From CAZBSE01 sp964561115 (lineage in GTDB: Bacteria > Actinomycetota > Humimicrobiia > Humimicrobiales > Humimicrobiaceae), in NCBI GenBank assembly GCA_964561115.1, contig CAZLOE010000033.1, positions 1 through 12,547 on the forward strand: 12,547 nucleotides of DNA. Reading direction: 5' to 3'. Under the pieces are notes generated by a model. It did not search any database. It saw only the letters and a program-made list of their open reading frames with translations, and had not been told where the DNA came from. Positions 1-6,821 of the stretch are shown here, in pieces; the first letter of the stretch is position 1, and each line of letters starts with the position of its first letter. Position numbers and translations under genes: made by a program.

Positions 1-62
1 GGGAAAATACCATTGCGTATGGGAAAGATCATTGTGAATTTATATTTGAAAAGAAAAAATAA
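1..62 (+). CDS. 3' end of a convergent gene (partial)
   Basis: An open frame enters from the left edge with its first full codon at position 3, and ends at TAA 60-62. The visible tail reads ENTIAYGKDHCEFIFEKKK. A 'G-(D)-x-x-C-x-F-x-F' ending of this kind is seen at the C-terminus of some small ligand-binding families, such as ATC-hydrolase-like and V4R-like proteins, so this looks like a real protein end rather than random reading. A second open frame (frame 1, to TAA 109-111) also enters from the edge but has a low-complexity, Asn/Lys/Ile-rich translation. The gene would converge on trpA. The family suggestion is weak because only 19 residues are visible. Confidence 0.4.
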   Translation, partial: ENTIAYGKDHCEFIFEKKK

Positions 63-80
63 TAATCTATTCCAACAAAC

Positions 81-136
81 CTTAATATTAAAAACAATAT
101 CAATTACATAAGTATACCTTATGTTAAAATATTAAG
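81..136 (-). terminator. possible terminator after trpA
   Basis: Just past the trpA stop there is a perfect 7-bp hairpin, ACATAAG (106-112) / CTTATGT (118-124), with a 5-nt loop. It lies inside an outer 9-bp inverted repeat, CTTAATATT (81-89) / AATATTAAG (128-136), which overlaps the trpA stop codon. On the minus strand T-rich sequence follows (roughly 65-48). The stems are AT-rich and no U-run follows directly, so strength is doubtful. The position between convergent genes would suit a bidirectional terminator. Confidence 0.35.
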
Positions 137-944
137 ATTTTAATATATCGCTGACACCAGATATGAAACTCTCTACTTTTTTAATACCGTCTTTAAAGTC
201 ATCTGCTTCAAGCACCAGAGACAAGATCTTGCTTCCTATTATAACCCCATCACAATAGTCTTTGATCTGAGCGATCTGCTTCCTGTTAGAAAGTCCAAAA
301 CCCAGCGCCAGCGGCAGGCTGGTTATTTTTCTTAAGTTTTTAAGGAAAGTCATGACTTCCGGATCTACACCATCTCTGATACCGGTGACTCCTTTTACCG
401 AAATGCAATATATAAATCCTTTCCCCTCTCTTGCAATAGCAGATAGTCTTTTTGTAGTAGAAGTCAAAGAAGCAAACATAATATTATCTATATTAGCATC
501 ATTGAAATAACTCCTGTAACTCTTAAATTCTTCCAGAGGCAAATCCGGGATTATAAGACCGTTCACCCCTGCTTTCCTTGCTTTTCTTAAAAACCTGTCA
601 AAACCGTAATGGTAAACGGTATTAAAATAAGTCATAACAGCTATAGGTGTATCACTGCTTTTTCTTATTTTAAGTATTGAACTGAGGACAATATCGGTAT
701 TTATTCCGTTTTCTAAAGCAATTTTTGAGGTAGCCTGGATTACAGGACCGTCAGCCAGTGGATCTGAAAACGGTATCCCCACTTCAATTATATCTGCTCC
801 ATTTTTTTCCAGTGTCTTATACAGAGTAAAAAAGCCGTCAATACTCGGGAATCCGCAGGTCAAAAATGGAATAAGGGCTTTCCTTTTGTCTTTCTTTAGT
901 CTTCTAAAGACTTTCTCTATAGGACTGCCTTTAAATTTATACAC
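132..944 (-). CDS. trpA: tryptophan synthase alpha chain
   Basis: TrpA cleaves indole-3-glycerol phosphate to indole and glyceraldehyde-3-phosphate, and channels indole to TrpB in the cytoplasmic alpha2beta2 complex. The signature EVGIPFSDPLADGP is intact and holds the two catalytic acids, at E54 and D65 counting from the GTG start (equivalent to E. coli E49 and D60). The loop ISVKGVTG and the phosphate-binding region ending LGFGLSN are also present. I choose GTG 944-942 because GGAG (955-952) sits 7 nt upstream, the length becomes 270 residues as usual for TrpA, and the protein then starts just before the conserved SPIEKVFRRLK helix. A TTG at 980 in the same frame would give 282 residues and overlap the end of trpB by 14 nt. 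It is last in the operon, 22 nt after trpB. As started here it contains no tryptophan. Confidence 0.95.
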   Translation of the reverse strand: MYKFKGSPIEKVFRRLKKDKRKALIPFLTCGFPSIDGFFTLYKTLEKNGADIIEVGIPFSDPLADGPVIQATSKIALENGINTDIVLSSILKIRKSSDTPIAVMTYFNTVYHYGFDRFLRKARKAGVNGLIIPDLPLEEFKSYRSYFNDANIDNIMFASLTSTTKRLSAIAREGKGFIYCISVKGVTGIRDGVDPEVMTFLKNLRKITSLPLALGFGLSNRKQIAQIKDYCDGVIIGSKILSLVLEADDFKDGIKKVESFISGVSDILKS

Positions 945-951
945 CAGTTTT

Positions 952-955
952 CTCC
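952..955 (-). promoter_or_regulatory. Shine-Dalgarno for trpA
   Basis: GGAG on the minus strand lies 7 nt before GTG 944 and just after the trpB stop (969-967). It supports the GTG start over the upstream TTG at 980, whose nearest AAGG is only about 3 nt away. Confidence 0.55.
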
Positions 956-966
956 ATCCATTATCC

Positions 967-2190
967 TCATCTATTATCAATATCCTTATCCCCGCGCCCC
1001 GACAGATTGACGATAATCACTTTGCTGTCGTCCAGGGTAGGGGCAAGTTTTGCAGCATAAGCCAGCGCATGAGCACTTTCATACGCCGGAATTATCCCTT
1101 CACATTCTGATAATACTTTAAATGCCTTCAGGGCTTCCTTATCTGATATATACTCATATCTTACTATTCCTTTTTCCTTAAAATATGCATGTTCCGGGCC
1201 GACTCCTGGATAATCAAGACCTGCAGATATGGAGTATGCTTCCTCTATCTGGCCGTAATCATCCTGAAGTACATAACTATAGGCTCCGTGGAAGATACCT
1301 TTATCACCGCAGCATAAGGTCGCTCCATGTTTCTTACTCCTGAGACCTTTACCTCCTGCCTCTACTCCTATAAGCTTTACCATATCCCTGTTTTTCAAAA
1401 AGGGATAAAATATTCCGATAGAATTACTCCCGCCGCCGACACAGGCTATAATATAATCAGGAAGCCTTCCTTCCATATCCATTATCTGCTTTTTAGTCTC
1501 TTTCCCTATGATCACCTGAAAATCTCTGACCATAGTGGGATAGGGATGGGGGCCAACTACCGAGCCAAGTACATAATAAGTATCATCTATTCTTGAAACC
1601 CAGTAGCGAAGAGCTTCATTAACTGCATCTTTTAATGTCCTGCTTCCCGATGTGACTTCTATTACTTCTGCATTCATAAGTTTCATCCTGTAAACATTGG
1701 AAGACTGCCTTTTAATGTCCGTACTTCCCATAAAGACTTTACAGTCCATGTCAAACAGCGCTGCTGCAGCCGCAGTCGCGACTCCGTGCTGTCCCGCACC
1801 GGTCTCAGCGATTATAAATTTCTTTCCCATCTTCCTGGCAAGCAGAACCTGGCCAACGGTATTGTTTATCTTGTGGGCGCCGAGGTGGCATAGATCCTCC
1901 CTCTTTAAATATATTTTTGCTCCTCCTAACTTTTTTGAAAATCTTTCGGCATTATAAAGGGGTGTAGGTCTCCCCACATAATTTTTTAAATAAAAGGAAA
2001 GTTCTTTTTTGAAATCCTTATCTTTTTTAAATTTAAAGTAGCTACTCTCCAGCTCTTCCAAGGCATTTATTAGTATTTCCGGAACATATCTGCCGCCAAA
2101 AACTCCGAAATACCCCTCCCTGCGGCCCTTATGACCTTTCAGATCAAGAGTATTTCTTTGTTTTTTTACTCTTTTCTTATCTTTTTTCAT
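967..2190 (-). CDS. trpB: tryptophan synthase beta chain
   Basis: TrpB is the PLP enzyme that condenses indole with L-serine to give tryptophan. Conserved blocks appear in order: GYFGVFGGRYVPE (26-38), KREDLCHLGAHKINN with the PLP-binding lysine K107, ETGAGQHG with catalytic E129, GPHPYPTMVRDFQ (213-225), the phosphate-binding VGGGSNS (251-257), SAGLDYPGVGPEHA (322-335) and LSGRGDKD (396-403). This is the usual TrpB1 type that partners TrpA, not the TrpB2 type. At 407 residues it is slightly long because of a Lys/Arg-rich N-terminal extension of about 25 residues before the conserved core. The start is ATG 2190; the nearest GGAG is about 11 nt upstream, so the ribosome site is weak and coupling to trpF (20-nt gap) is likely. 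It contains one Trp. Confidence 0.97.
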   Translation of the reverse strand: MKKDKKRVKKQRNTLDLKGHKGRREGYFGVFGGRYVPEILINALEELESSYFKFKKDKDFKKELSFYLKNYVGRPTPLYNAERFSKKLGGAKIYLKREDLCHLGAHKINNTVGQVLLARKMGKKFIIAETGAGQHGVATAAAAALFDMDCKVFMGSTDIKRQSSNVYRMKLMNAEVIEVTSGSRTLKDAVNEALRYWVSRIDDTYYVLGSVVGPHPYPTMVRDFQVIIGKETKKQIMDMEGRLPDYIIACVGGGSNSIGIFYPFLKNRDMVKLIGVEAGGKGLRSKKHGATLCCGDKGIFHGAYSYVLQDDYGQIEEAYSISAGLDYPGVGPEHAYFKEKGIVRYEYISDKEALKAFKVLSECEGIIPAYESAHALAYAAKLAPTLDDSKVIIVNLSGRGDKDIDNR

Positions 2191-2210
2191 TTACCGGTCA
2201 TCTCCATAAA

Positions 2211-2864
2211 TCATCTCAAAACATTAATAAATCTACTGACTTTATATATATCCTTTTTCCCTGGATAAATCTCTAATTTAGACGAGGCATCAACACCGAA
2301 AGGTTTCGCTGTTTTTACCGCCTTCTCCACATTTTCTGCATCAAGCCCTCCTGATAATATAATAGGAATTCCCCAGTCACATTTTTTTACCATATTCCAA
2401 TCGAAAGATATTCCCGTTCCACCGTAAAAATTTTTCTTGTAGCTGTCCAGCAGAATAAAATCTACATATTCTTTTATTTTTTTGATCTCTTTACTCAGTT
2501 CAGCTTTGTAAGACCCCAATCCATTTTTAGTTCTTATTGACTTTATAATTTTTGCATTGCAGCTTTTGTCATTTAAGTTTTTTAAATAACACCTGTCCTC
2601 ATCACCGGAAAGCTGCATCATATCCAGATTAAGGTCTTCAGAATCCTTAAGGACCTTTTCAACCTGCTCATTTACAAACACACCCACTAGAGAAATCTTT
2701 TTCTTTTTATTCCGAACTGCTTTAATCATTTTTTTTGCCCTGGAATTATTTATTCTTCGGGGACTATCAGTCGATAGTATAAATCCCAAAGCATCCACAT
2801 CTAATTCAGATATTTTTTCTGCATCTTCTAAATCAGTGATCCCGCATATTTTTATCCATACCAT
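2211..2864 (-). CDS. trpF: phosphoribosylanthranilate isomerase
   Basis: TrpF carries out the Amadori rearrangement of N-(5-phosphoribosyl)anthranilate to CdRP. The N-terminal WIKICGIT holds the catalytic cysteine and DALGFI follows. FILLDSYKK carries the expected catalytic Asp, followed by the phosphate-binding GGTGISFDW, and near the end come LSGGLDAENV and GVDASSKLE. The common QLHGDE motif reads QLSGDE here. I choose ATG 2864-2862 (217 residues) because ACGGG lies about 7 nt upstream. A TTG two codons earlier (2870) is too close to that site. Three of the four tryptophans in the biosynthetic enzymes of this operon are in this protein. It sits 28 nt after trpC and 20 nt before trpB. Confidence 0.94.
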   Translation of the reverse strand: MVWIKICGITDLEDAEKISELDVDALGFILSTDSPRRINNSRAKKMIKAVRNKKKKISLVGVFVNEQVEKVLKDSEDLNLDMMQLSGDEDRCYLKNLNDKSCNAKIIKSIRTKNGLGSYKAELSKEIKKIKEYVDFILLDSYKKNFYGGTGISFDWNMVKKCDWGIPIILSGGLDAENVEKAVKTAKPFGVDASSKLEIYPGKKDIYKVSRFINVLR

Positions 2865-2892
2865 ATTCAAGCCCGTCTTTTATATTTATAAT

Positions 2893-3705
2893 TTATATCA
2901 ATTTTTTCTCTCTCAGCCCGAGTTCCATACTCTTAAGAGTATTTTTAAGATCTCTACTGGCCATAAAATAACTGCCGATCAGAAAAGTGTTTATACCTCT
3001 TGAAAACAAATCTTTAATATACCCTATATCCTCTATTCCGCTCTCACAAACAAAGACTCTGTCTCTTATATCATTTTTTTGACTGTAATCTAAAAATTTG
3101 TAAATAATATTGCTGTCAACACTCATATCTCTTAAGTTACGATTATTTACACCTATAAATCGCGCTCCGGTATCCAGTACCTTATCTAAATCTTCCAGGC
3201 TGTGTATCTCAACGAGTACCTCCAATCCAAGACTTACCGCTAAATGGTAGAGCTTTTTTAACTTTCTCTTCCCCAAAAGTGTACCTATCAGTAGAATACA
3301 ATCAACTCCAAGGGCAGCGCTTTCATAAATCTGTTTATCGCTGAAGATAAAATCCTTTCTCAAAACCGGCAGATCAGAATTTTCCCTGACGACTTTTATA
3401 TCTTCAGGACTTCCCTTAAAATATAAAGATTCCGTAAGGACAGAAATGCCGCATATAAAATTTTTAAACCTGTCATAAGCAAGCACTGTTTCCCTTAGGT
3501 CAAGCTGATCATTTATAATTCCTCTGGAAGGAGAAGCTCTTTTGATCTCAGCAATCACATTTACTTTTCCGCTGTCGATATTATTCAAAAAACTCCTCTT
3601 GTATCTTCCTGTTTTTTCCAATTCAGATTTTATCAGACTTGAGTTTTTTCCTATCTTTTTTATCTCCTCTTTTTTTGAGATCAGAATCTCTTTTAAATAC
3701 TCCAT
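2893..3705 (-). CDS. trpC: indole-3-glycerol phosphate synthase
   Basis: TrpC closes CdRP to indole-3-glycerol phosphate with loss of CO2 and water. The whole TIM-barrel active site is visible: AEIKRASPSRG (E53, K55, S59), PVLRKDFI with catalytic K117, LVEIHS with E166, GVNNRNL with N187, and CESGIE with E221 and S222. At 270 residues it is a stand-alone enzyme, not the TrpC-TrpF fusion of enterobacteria. The C-terminal phosphate-binding turn reads IGSYFMAS where many homologues have VGE-L-M, a conservative change. Start ATG 3705 is preceded by a strong AGGAG (3715-3711) at 5 nt. It contains no tryptophan. Confidence 0.97.
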   Translation of the reverse strand: MEYLKEILISKKEEIKKIGKNSSLIKSELEKTGRYKRSFLNNIDSGKVNVIAEIKRASPSRGIINDQLDLRETVLAYDRFKNFICGISVLTESLYFKGSPEDIKVVRENSDLPVLRKDFIFSDKQIYESAALGVDCILLIGTLLGKRKLKKLYHLAVSLGLEVLVEIHSLEDLDKVLDTGARFIGVNNRNLRDMSVDSNIIYKFLDYSQKNDIRDRVFVCESGIEDIGYIKDLFSRGINTFLIGSYFMASRDLKNTLKSMELGLREKKLI

Positions 3706-3751
3706 AATTACTCCTAAAAATTATCCCATATTTAAGCTATTTGTTCTGTTT

Positions 3752-4783
3752 TTAGCTCTTAACCTGATTAATTTTCTTGTTGGTAAATTCTATCAATTTT
3801 CTCAATTTCTCATATGCTTTCCCGCTTTCAATAGAGTTGCAGGCAAGATCCACCGCTTCCGCCAATGAGTCGGCTTTTTTTCCGGCAACTATAGCAGCTG
3901 CTGCATTGATGACAGCAGAATCCTTTTTGGCGCCCCTTTCACTTCCGGTAAGGATATCCACTAAAATGCCGGCATTTACCCTTGCATCTCCACCAATAAG
4001 GTCACTTAAGTTTGACTTTCTAAAACCCAGTTCCTCAGGGTCAAATATATATTTATTGACTTTCCCATCCCTGAGCTCGGCAACCGAACTTCTACCTGAA
4101 ACTGAAAGTTCATCAAGCCCTTCCTCACTGTTCACCACAAATGCCCTTTCCACACCCAAGTTTTTTAAAGTATTTATCATGATATCTTCTAGACCACCAT
4201 CAAATATACCCAAAACACGCCCATTTGCCATTGCCGGATTGGTCAAAGGACCTAAAATATTAAACACAGTCCTTATACCCATATCTTTTCTTGCTTTTGC
4301 CACATGTTTCATAGCAGTATGCGCTTTGGGAGCAAAAATAAAACCAATACCTATATCATCCAGGCAGCTGGAAACCTCACTGCATTCAAGATTTATATTT
4401 ACTCCCAGCTCTTCCAGGACATCGGCACTTCCGCTCCTGCTGGACACACTCCGGTTGCCGTGTTTTGCGACCGGAACCCCTGCTCCTGCAGCTATAAATG
4501 CAGCAGTTGTAGAAATATTAAAGGTATTCAGACAATCACCGCCGGTTCCACAAGTGTCTACTATATTTTTATGTTTACTTTTTACTTTTACGGCCTTGTC
4601 AAGCATAGCTCTGGAAAATCCGCTTACTTCATCAATAGTTTCACCTTTTATTTTCAACGCGACCAGAAAAGCTGCGACCTGGCAGTCGTTTGCATTCCCT
4701 TCCATTATGAACTGCATTGCACTATATGCTTCATCCTGGTTTAGATTTATTCCGTTTATAACCTTCTCTAAAAAAGTTTTCAT
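3752..4783 (-). CDS. trpD: anthranilate phosphoribosyltransferase
   Basis: TrpD transfers phosphoribose from PRPP to anthranilate. Visible motifs are the PRPP site CGTGGD (78-83), KHGNRSVSSRSGSAD (107-121), the anthranilate/PRPP-region GPLTNP (178-183) and the DELSVSG segment. It is a stand-alone transferase with no amidotransferase (TrpG) domain at its N-terminus. An in-frame TTG at 4855 would add 24 residues and overlap the end of trpE, but the added stretch has no family counterpart. ATG 4783-4781 is preceded by GGAGG (4796-4792) at 8 nt, and the resulting 343 residues match the usual TrpD length. With that start the gap to trpE is 55 nt. It contains no tryptophan. Confidence 0.96.
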   Translation of the reverse strand: MKTFLEKVINGINLNQDEAYSAMQFIMEGNANDCQVAAFLVALKIKGETIDEVSGFSRAMLDKAVKVKSKHKNIVDTCGTGGDCLNTFNISTTAAFIAAGAGVPVAKHGNRSVSSRSGSADVLEELGVNINLECSEVSSCLDDIGIGFIFAPKAHTAMKHVAKARKDMGIRTVFNILGPLTNPAMANGRVLGIFDGGLEDIMINTLKNLGVERAFVVNSEEGLDELSVSGRSSVAELRDGKVNKYIFDPEELGFRKSNLSDLIGGDARVNAGILVDILTGSERGAKKDSAVINAAAAIVAGKKADSLAEAVDLACNSIESGKAYEKLRKLIEFTNKKINQVKS

Positions 4784-4791
4784 ATCATTAA

Positions 4792-4796
4792 CCTCC
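4792..4796 (-). promoter_or_regulatory. Shine-Dalgarno deciding the trpD start
   Basis: A GGAGG on the minus strand lies 8 nt before ATG 4783. It is the best ribosome site in the trpE-trpD junction and supports the shorter TrpD. Confidence 0.7.
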
Positions 4797-4838
4797 ATGC
4801 TCGATTTATCATTCCTTATAAATCCCCTGCAGCCTATT

Positions 4839-6329
4839 CTATTTAAATAATCCAATAGCCTTAAATAGGGCAGCTGCCTTATTTACAGTTTCACTGAATT
4901 CATTTTCAGGTATTGAATCATATACTATCCCGGCCCCTGCCTGAATATAAGCTGTGCCGTCTTTCACAATAGCGGTCCTTATAGTTATACAGCTGTCAAG
5001 GCTGCCATCATAACCAAAATATCCCACAGCTCCTCCGTAGGGGCCGCGGCTGTCGGGCTCCAGTTCACTTATGATCTGCATTGCCCTTATTTTGGGAGCC
5101 CCGGACAATGTTCCTGCAGGAAAGACGCTTTTAAAGGCGTCATATATAGAATTATTTTTATCCAGTTTCCCTTCCACTTTTGATACCAGATGCATAACAT
5201 GTGAATACTTCTCAACACTCATATATTCTTTAACTCTCACACTGCCGTAACTGCATACCCTCCCAAGATCATTTCTGGAAAGATCTACCAGCATATTATG
5301 TTCTGCTCTTTCTTTTTTATCATGCAGCAGGTCATCTACAAGATCTTTATCTTCCTTTAAAGTCCTTCCCCTCCTTCTGGTACCGGCAATTGGACATGTC
5401 AGTATTTTTCTGCCATTTATCTTGATCAGGGGTTCTGGAGAAGCTCCAATAATTTTTGTACTTCCAAAATTAAAATAATACATATAGGGTGATGGATTTA
5501 TAGTCCTGAGACCGCGGTAAATACTGAAGGGATCGGAAAACTTGTCGGTATAAAACCGCTGGGAAAGCACTATCTGGAAAGCTTCTCCTTCGGTAATATG
5601 GTTTTTTGCCTGTTTTACCGCTGCCAGGAACTTTTCCTTTTTAAAATTAGAATTTGAACTAAAGACCTCCGGAGATTTCCCCACATCTGCCAAATCAAGG
5701 CTGTTCTTTAAATAATTTCCATTGACCCCAGTGATCTTCTTTTCTAGTTTTGTAATCTTTTCGATTGAAATATCATAAGTCTTTCCGGCAGAAACCCTGC
5801 GGTCAATCTTCACTGTGGAGATTATTTTCATACGGTTGAGAAGGTGGTCGAAGACTATCACCAGGTCGGTAAGATAAAGCATGATCTCCGGTAGGCATAG
5901 TTTATTTTTACCAACCGGTATCCGGTCAAAATATTTGACCAGATCATAACTCAGATAACCCACAGCGCCGCCCACGAAATGGTCGAGCTCCGGATTTTTG
6001 TATATATTATTTTTTTTCATAATTTTCTCCAGTTCCAGAAGAGGAGTCCTGGTACTTACTTCAGATATTTTATTCTTACTTACAGTTAAAGTAAAAATTC
6101 CATTATCAAACTTTATTAAATTATCACACCCCACTCCGATAAAAGAATATCTGGCTAGCTTTTTTGAACCTTCTATGCTTTCCAGCAAAAACCCGTATTC
6201 CTCAAGTCCCCCGGTCTTCACAAACATTGAAGCCGGGGTTTCCGTATCTACTATATATTCCTTATATACCGGTATTAGATTATATTCTTCTGCAATCTTT
6301 ATATATTCATTTTTAGACGGATAAAACAT
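4839..6329 (-). CDS. trpE: anthranilate synthase component I
   Basis: TrpE makes anthranilate from chorismate, normally with NH3 supplied by TrpG. The N-terminal regulatory region has LLES (48-51) followed by RYSFIG, the pocket where tryptophan binds in feedback-inhibited enzymes; NPSPY (278-282) completes that site. The chorismate-binding core follows: ASPEPL, CPIAGTRRRG (312-321), DLSRNDLGRV (349-358), YSHVMHLVS, FPAGTLSGAPK (403-413) and IQAGAGIVYDS (462-472). The trp-type allosteric motif and the operon context argue for TrpE over PabB. It has 496 residues, a normal length. Start ATG 6329 has only a weak site (AGCGGGA about 5 nt upstream). It is the first structural gene of the operon and contains no tryptophan. 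Confidence 0.97.
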   Translation of the reverse strand: MFYPSKNEYIKIAEEYNLIPVYKEYIVDTETPASMFVKTGGLEEYGFLLESIEGSKKLARYSFIGVGCDNLIKFDNGIFTLTVSKNKISEVSTRTPLLELEKIMKKNNIYKNPELDHFVGGAVGYLSYDLVKYFDRIPVGKNKLCLPEIMLYLTDLVIVFDHLLNRMKIISTVKIDRRVSAGKTYDISIEKITKLEKKITGVNGNYLKNSLDLADVGKSPEVFSSNSNFKKEKFLAAVKQAKNHITEGEAFQIVLSQRFYTDKFSDPFSIYRGLRTINPSPYMYYFNFGSTKIIGASPEPLIKINGRKILTCPIAGTRRRGRTLKEDKDLVDDLLHDKKERAEHNMLVDLSRNDLGRVCSYGSVRVKEYMSVEKYSHVMHLVSKVEGKLDKNNSIYDAFKSVFPAGTLSGAPKIRAMQIISELEPDSRGPYGGAVGYFGYDGSLDSCITIRTAIVKDGTAYIQAGAGIVYDSIPENEFSETVNKAAALFKAIGLFK

Positions 6330-6401
6330 AATATCCCGCTTTTTTAATATTTTAATAAATCAAATTTTTAATATATTAGTTATCAATCAATCTCCCCTTT
6401 G

Positions 6402-6586
6402 ATCCTCAATATATAAATAAGAGTATTTCCATTGAGGATTTAGCACTTTAGCTTCGATCTTATGGAAATACTCTTAAAATTTTTAGTTATTTATTAATGT
6501 AAATTAAATATGTAGAAAAAAAATAAATAGAAGTAAGAAATCCCCACAAGCCAAGCTTTACCAGCTTTGCCAGCAGGAATTATCTT
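6402..6586 (-). promoter_or_regulatory. trp attenuator: four-segment RNA switch
   Basis: Four minus-strand RNA segments can pair in the classical exclusive order. Segment 1, AAGAUAAUUCC (6586-6576), lies within the leader ORF between its first and second Trp codons. Segment 2 is GUGGGGAUUUCUU (6547-6535). Segment 3 is AAGAGUAUUUCCAU (6475-6462). Segment 4 is AUGGAAAUACUCUU (6432-6419). Pairing 1:2 gives 10 bp with one bulged U, 2:3 gives about 12 bp including G-U pairs and a small internal loop, and 3:4 is a perfect 14 bp. Stalling at the first Trp codon would mask segment 1 and favour 2:3 (readthrough). Reaching the stop codon would mask part of segment 2 and favour 3:4 (termination). The pairings are read directly; the regulatory logic is inferred from known trp leaders. 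Confidence 0.6.
6419..6475 (-). terminator. attenuator terminator stem (3:4)
   Basis: This is a perfect 14-bp inverted repeat, 6475-6462 with 6432-6419, around a 29-nt loop, about 90 nt before trpE. On the minus strand it is followed by AUUUAUAUAUU, which is U-rich but not a clean U-run, so termination strength is uncertain. The loop holds the 5' strand of a second stem that would pair with 6410-6402. Confidence 0.45.
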
Positions 6587-6650
6587 TAAGCCAGAGGAAC
6601 ATGCCAATAAGCTTCTTTATATAACTATATTTTCTTTCATTAAAAATCAT
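6558..6650 (-). CDS. trpL: trp leader peptide
   Basis: This short ORF in the trpE leader has three Trp codons near its end (6593-6591, 6572-6570, 6563-6561), the last directly before the stop TAA 6560-6558. Its C-terminal part reads MFLWLKDNSCWQSW. Translation would sense charged tRNA-Trp and set which RNA stem forms downstream. Two starts are possible: ATG 6650 (30 residues, preceded by GUGAU close to the start) or the internal ATG 6602 (14 residues, with AAGAAG 9 nt upstream). The shorter form matches the length of E. coli TrpL. The peptide sequence itself need not be conserved. Support comes from Trp codon density, position after a promoter, and the matching attenuator segments. Confidence 0.7.
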   Translation of the reverse strand: MIFNERKYSYIKKLIGMFLWLKDNSCWQSW

Positions 6651-6698
6651 AAAATCACTATAACGCTTAGCTGTGATCTTTGTTTCCAGATTTTATAT

Positions 6699-6726
6699 AT
6701 ATTAGCATAATTATTTATCAAGTCAA
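6699..6726 (-). promoter_or_regulatory. trp operon promoter (sigma-70-like)
   Basis: On the minus strand TTGACT (6726-6721) is followed 16 nt later by TAATAT (6704-6699), with an upstream TG (6707-6706) forming an extended -10. Transcription would begin near 6692, giving a leader of about 360 nt that contains the leader ORF and attenuator. A 7-bp inverted repeat, CCAGATT (6740-6734) / AATCTGG (6692-6686), brackets the promoter and might be an operator or chance. The rest of 6727-6821, up to the antitoxin stop, shows no gene and no clear terminator. Confidence 0.55.
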
Positions 6727-6821
6727 TTACAATAATCTGGCTTTTAATAGAAAGCAGGACAGTATATTAATCTTTTGAAGAATTAAATATGAATTAATAA
6801 TATATAACTTCAGCCAGTATA

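Noticed and set aside
4304..4744. Other plus-strand frames opposite the trp and glycosyltransferase genes, for example this one
   Set aside because: All lie within well-supported minus-strand genes and their translations lack family motifs.
3777..4850. A 357-codon plus-strand open frame antisense to trpD
   Set aside because: It mirrors trpD almost exactly and its translation (Ser/Ala/Phe/Pro-rich) shows no recognisable domain. trpD has all its motifs and a strong ribosome site, so this is a shadow frame.
6516..6523. U8 tract (minus strand) as terminator of a leader hairpin
   Set aside because: The nearest stem (1:2) ends at 6535, about 11 nt before the run, so it is not a standard intrinsic terminator, although some pausing is possible.
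6617..6640. Alternative 7-codon ORF starting at ATG 6640
   Set aside because: It contains no Trp codons, is out of frame with the leader peptide and stops before the Trp-codon stretch.
6330..6700. T-box riboswitch as the trp leader control
   Set aside because: No AGGGUGGNACCGCG-like T-box sequence or specifier-loop arrangement is seen. The Trp-codon ORF and alternative stems explain the leader better.
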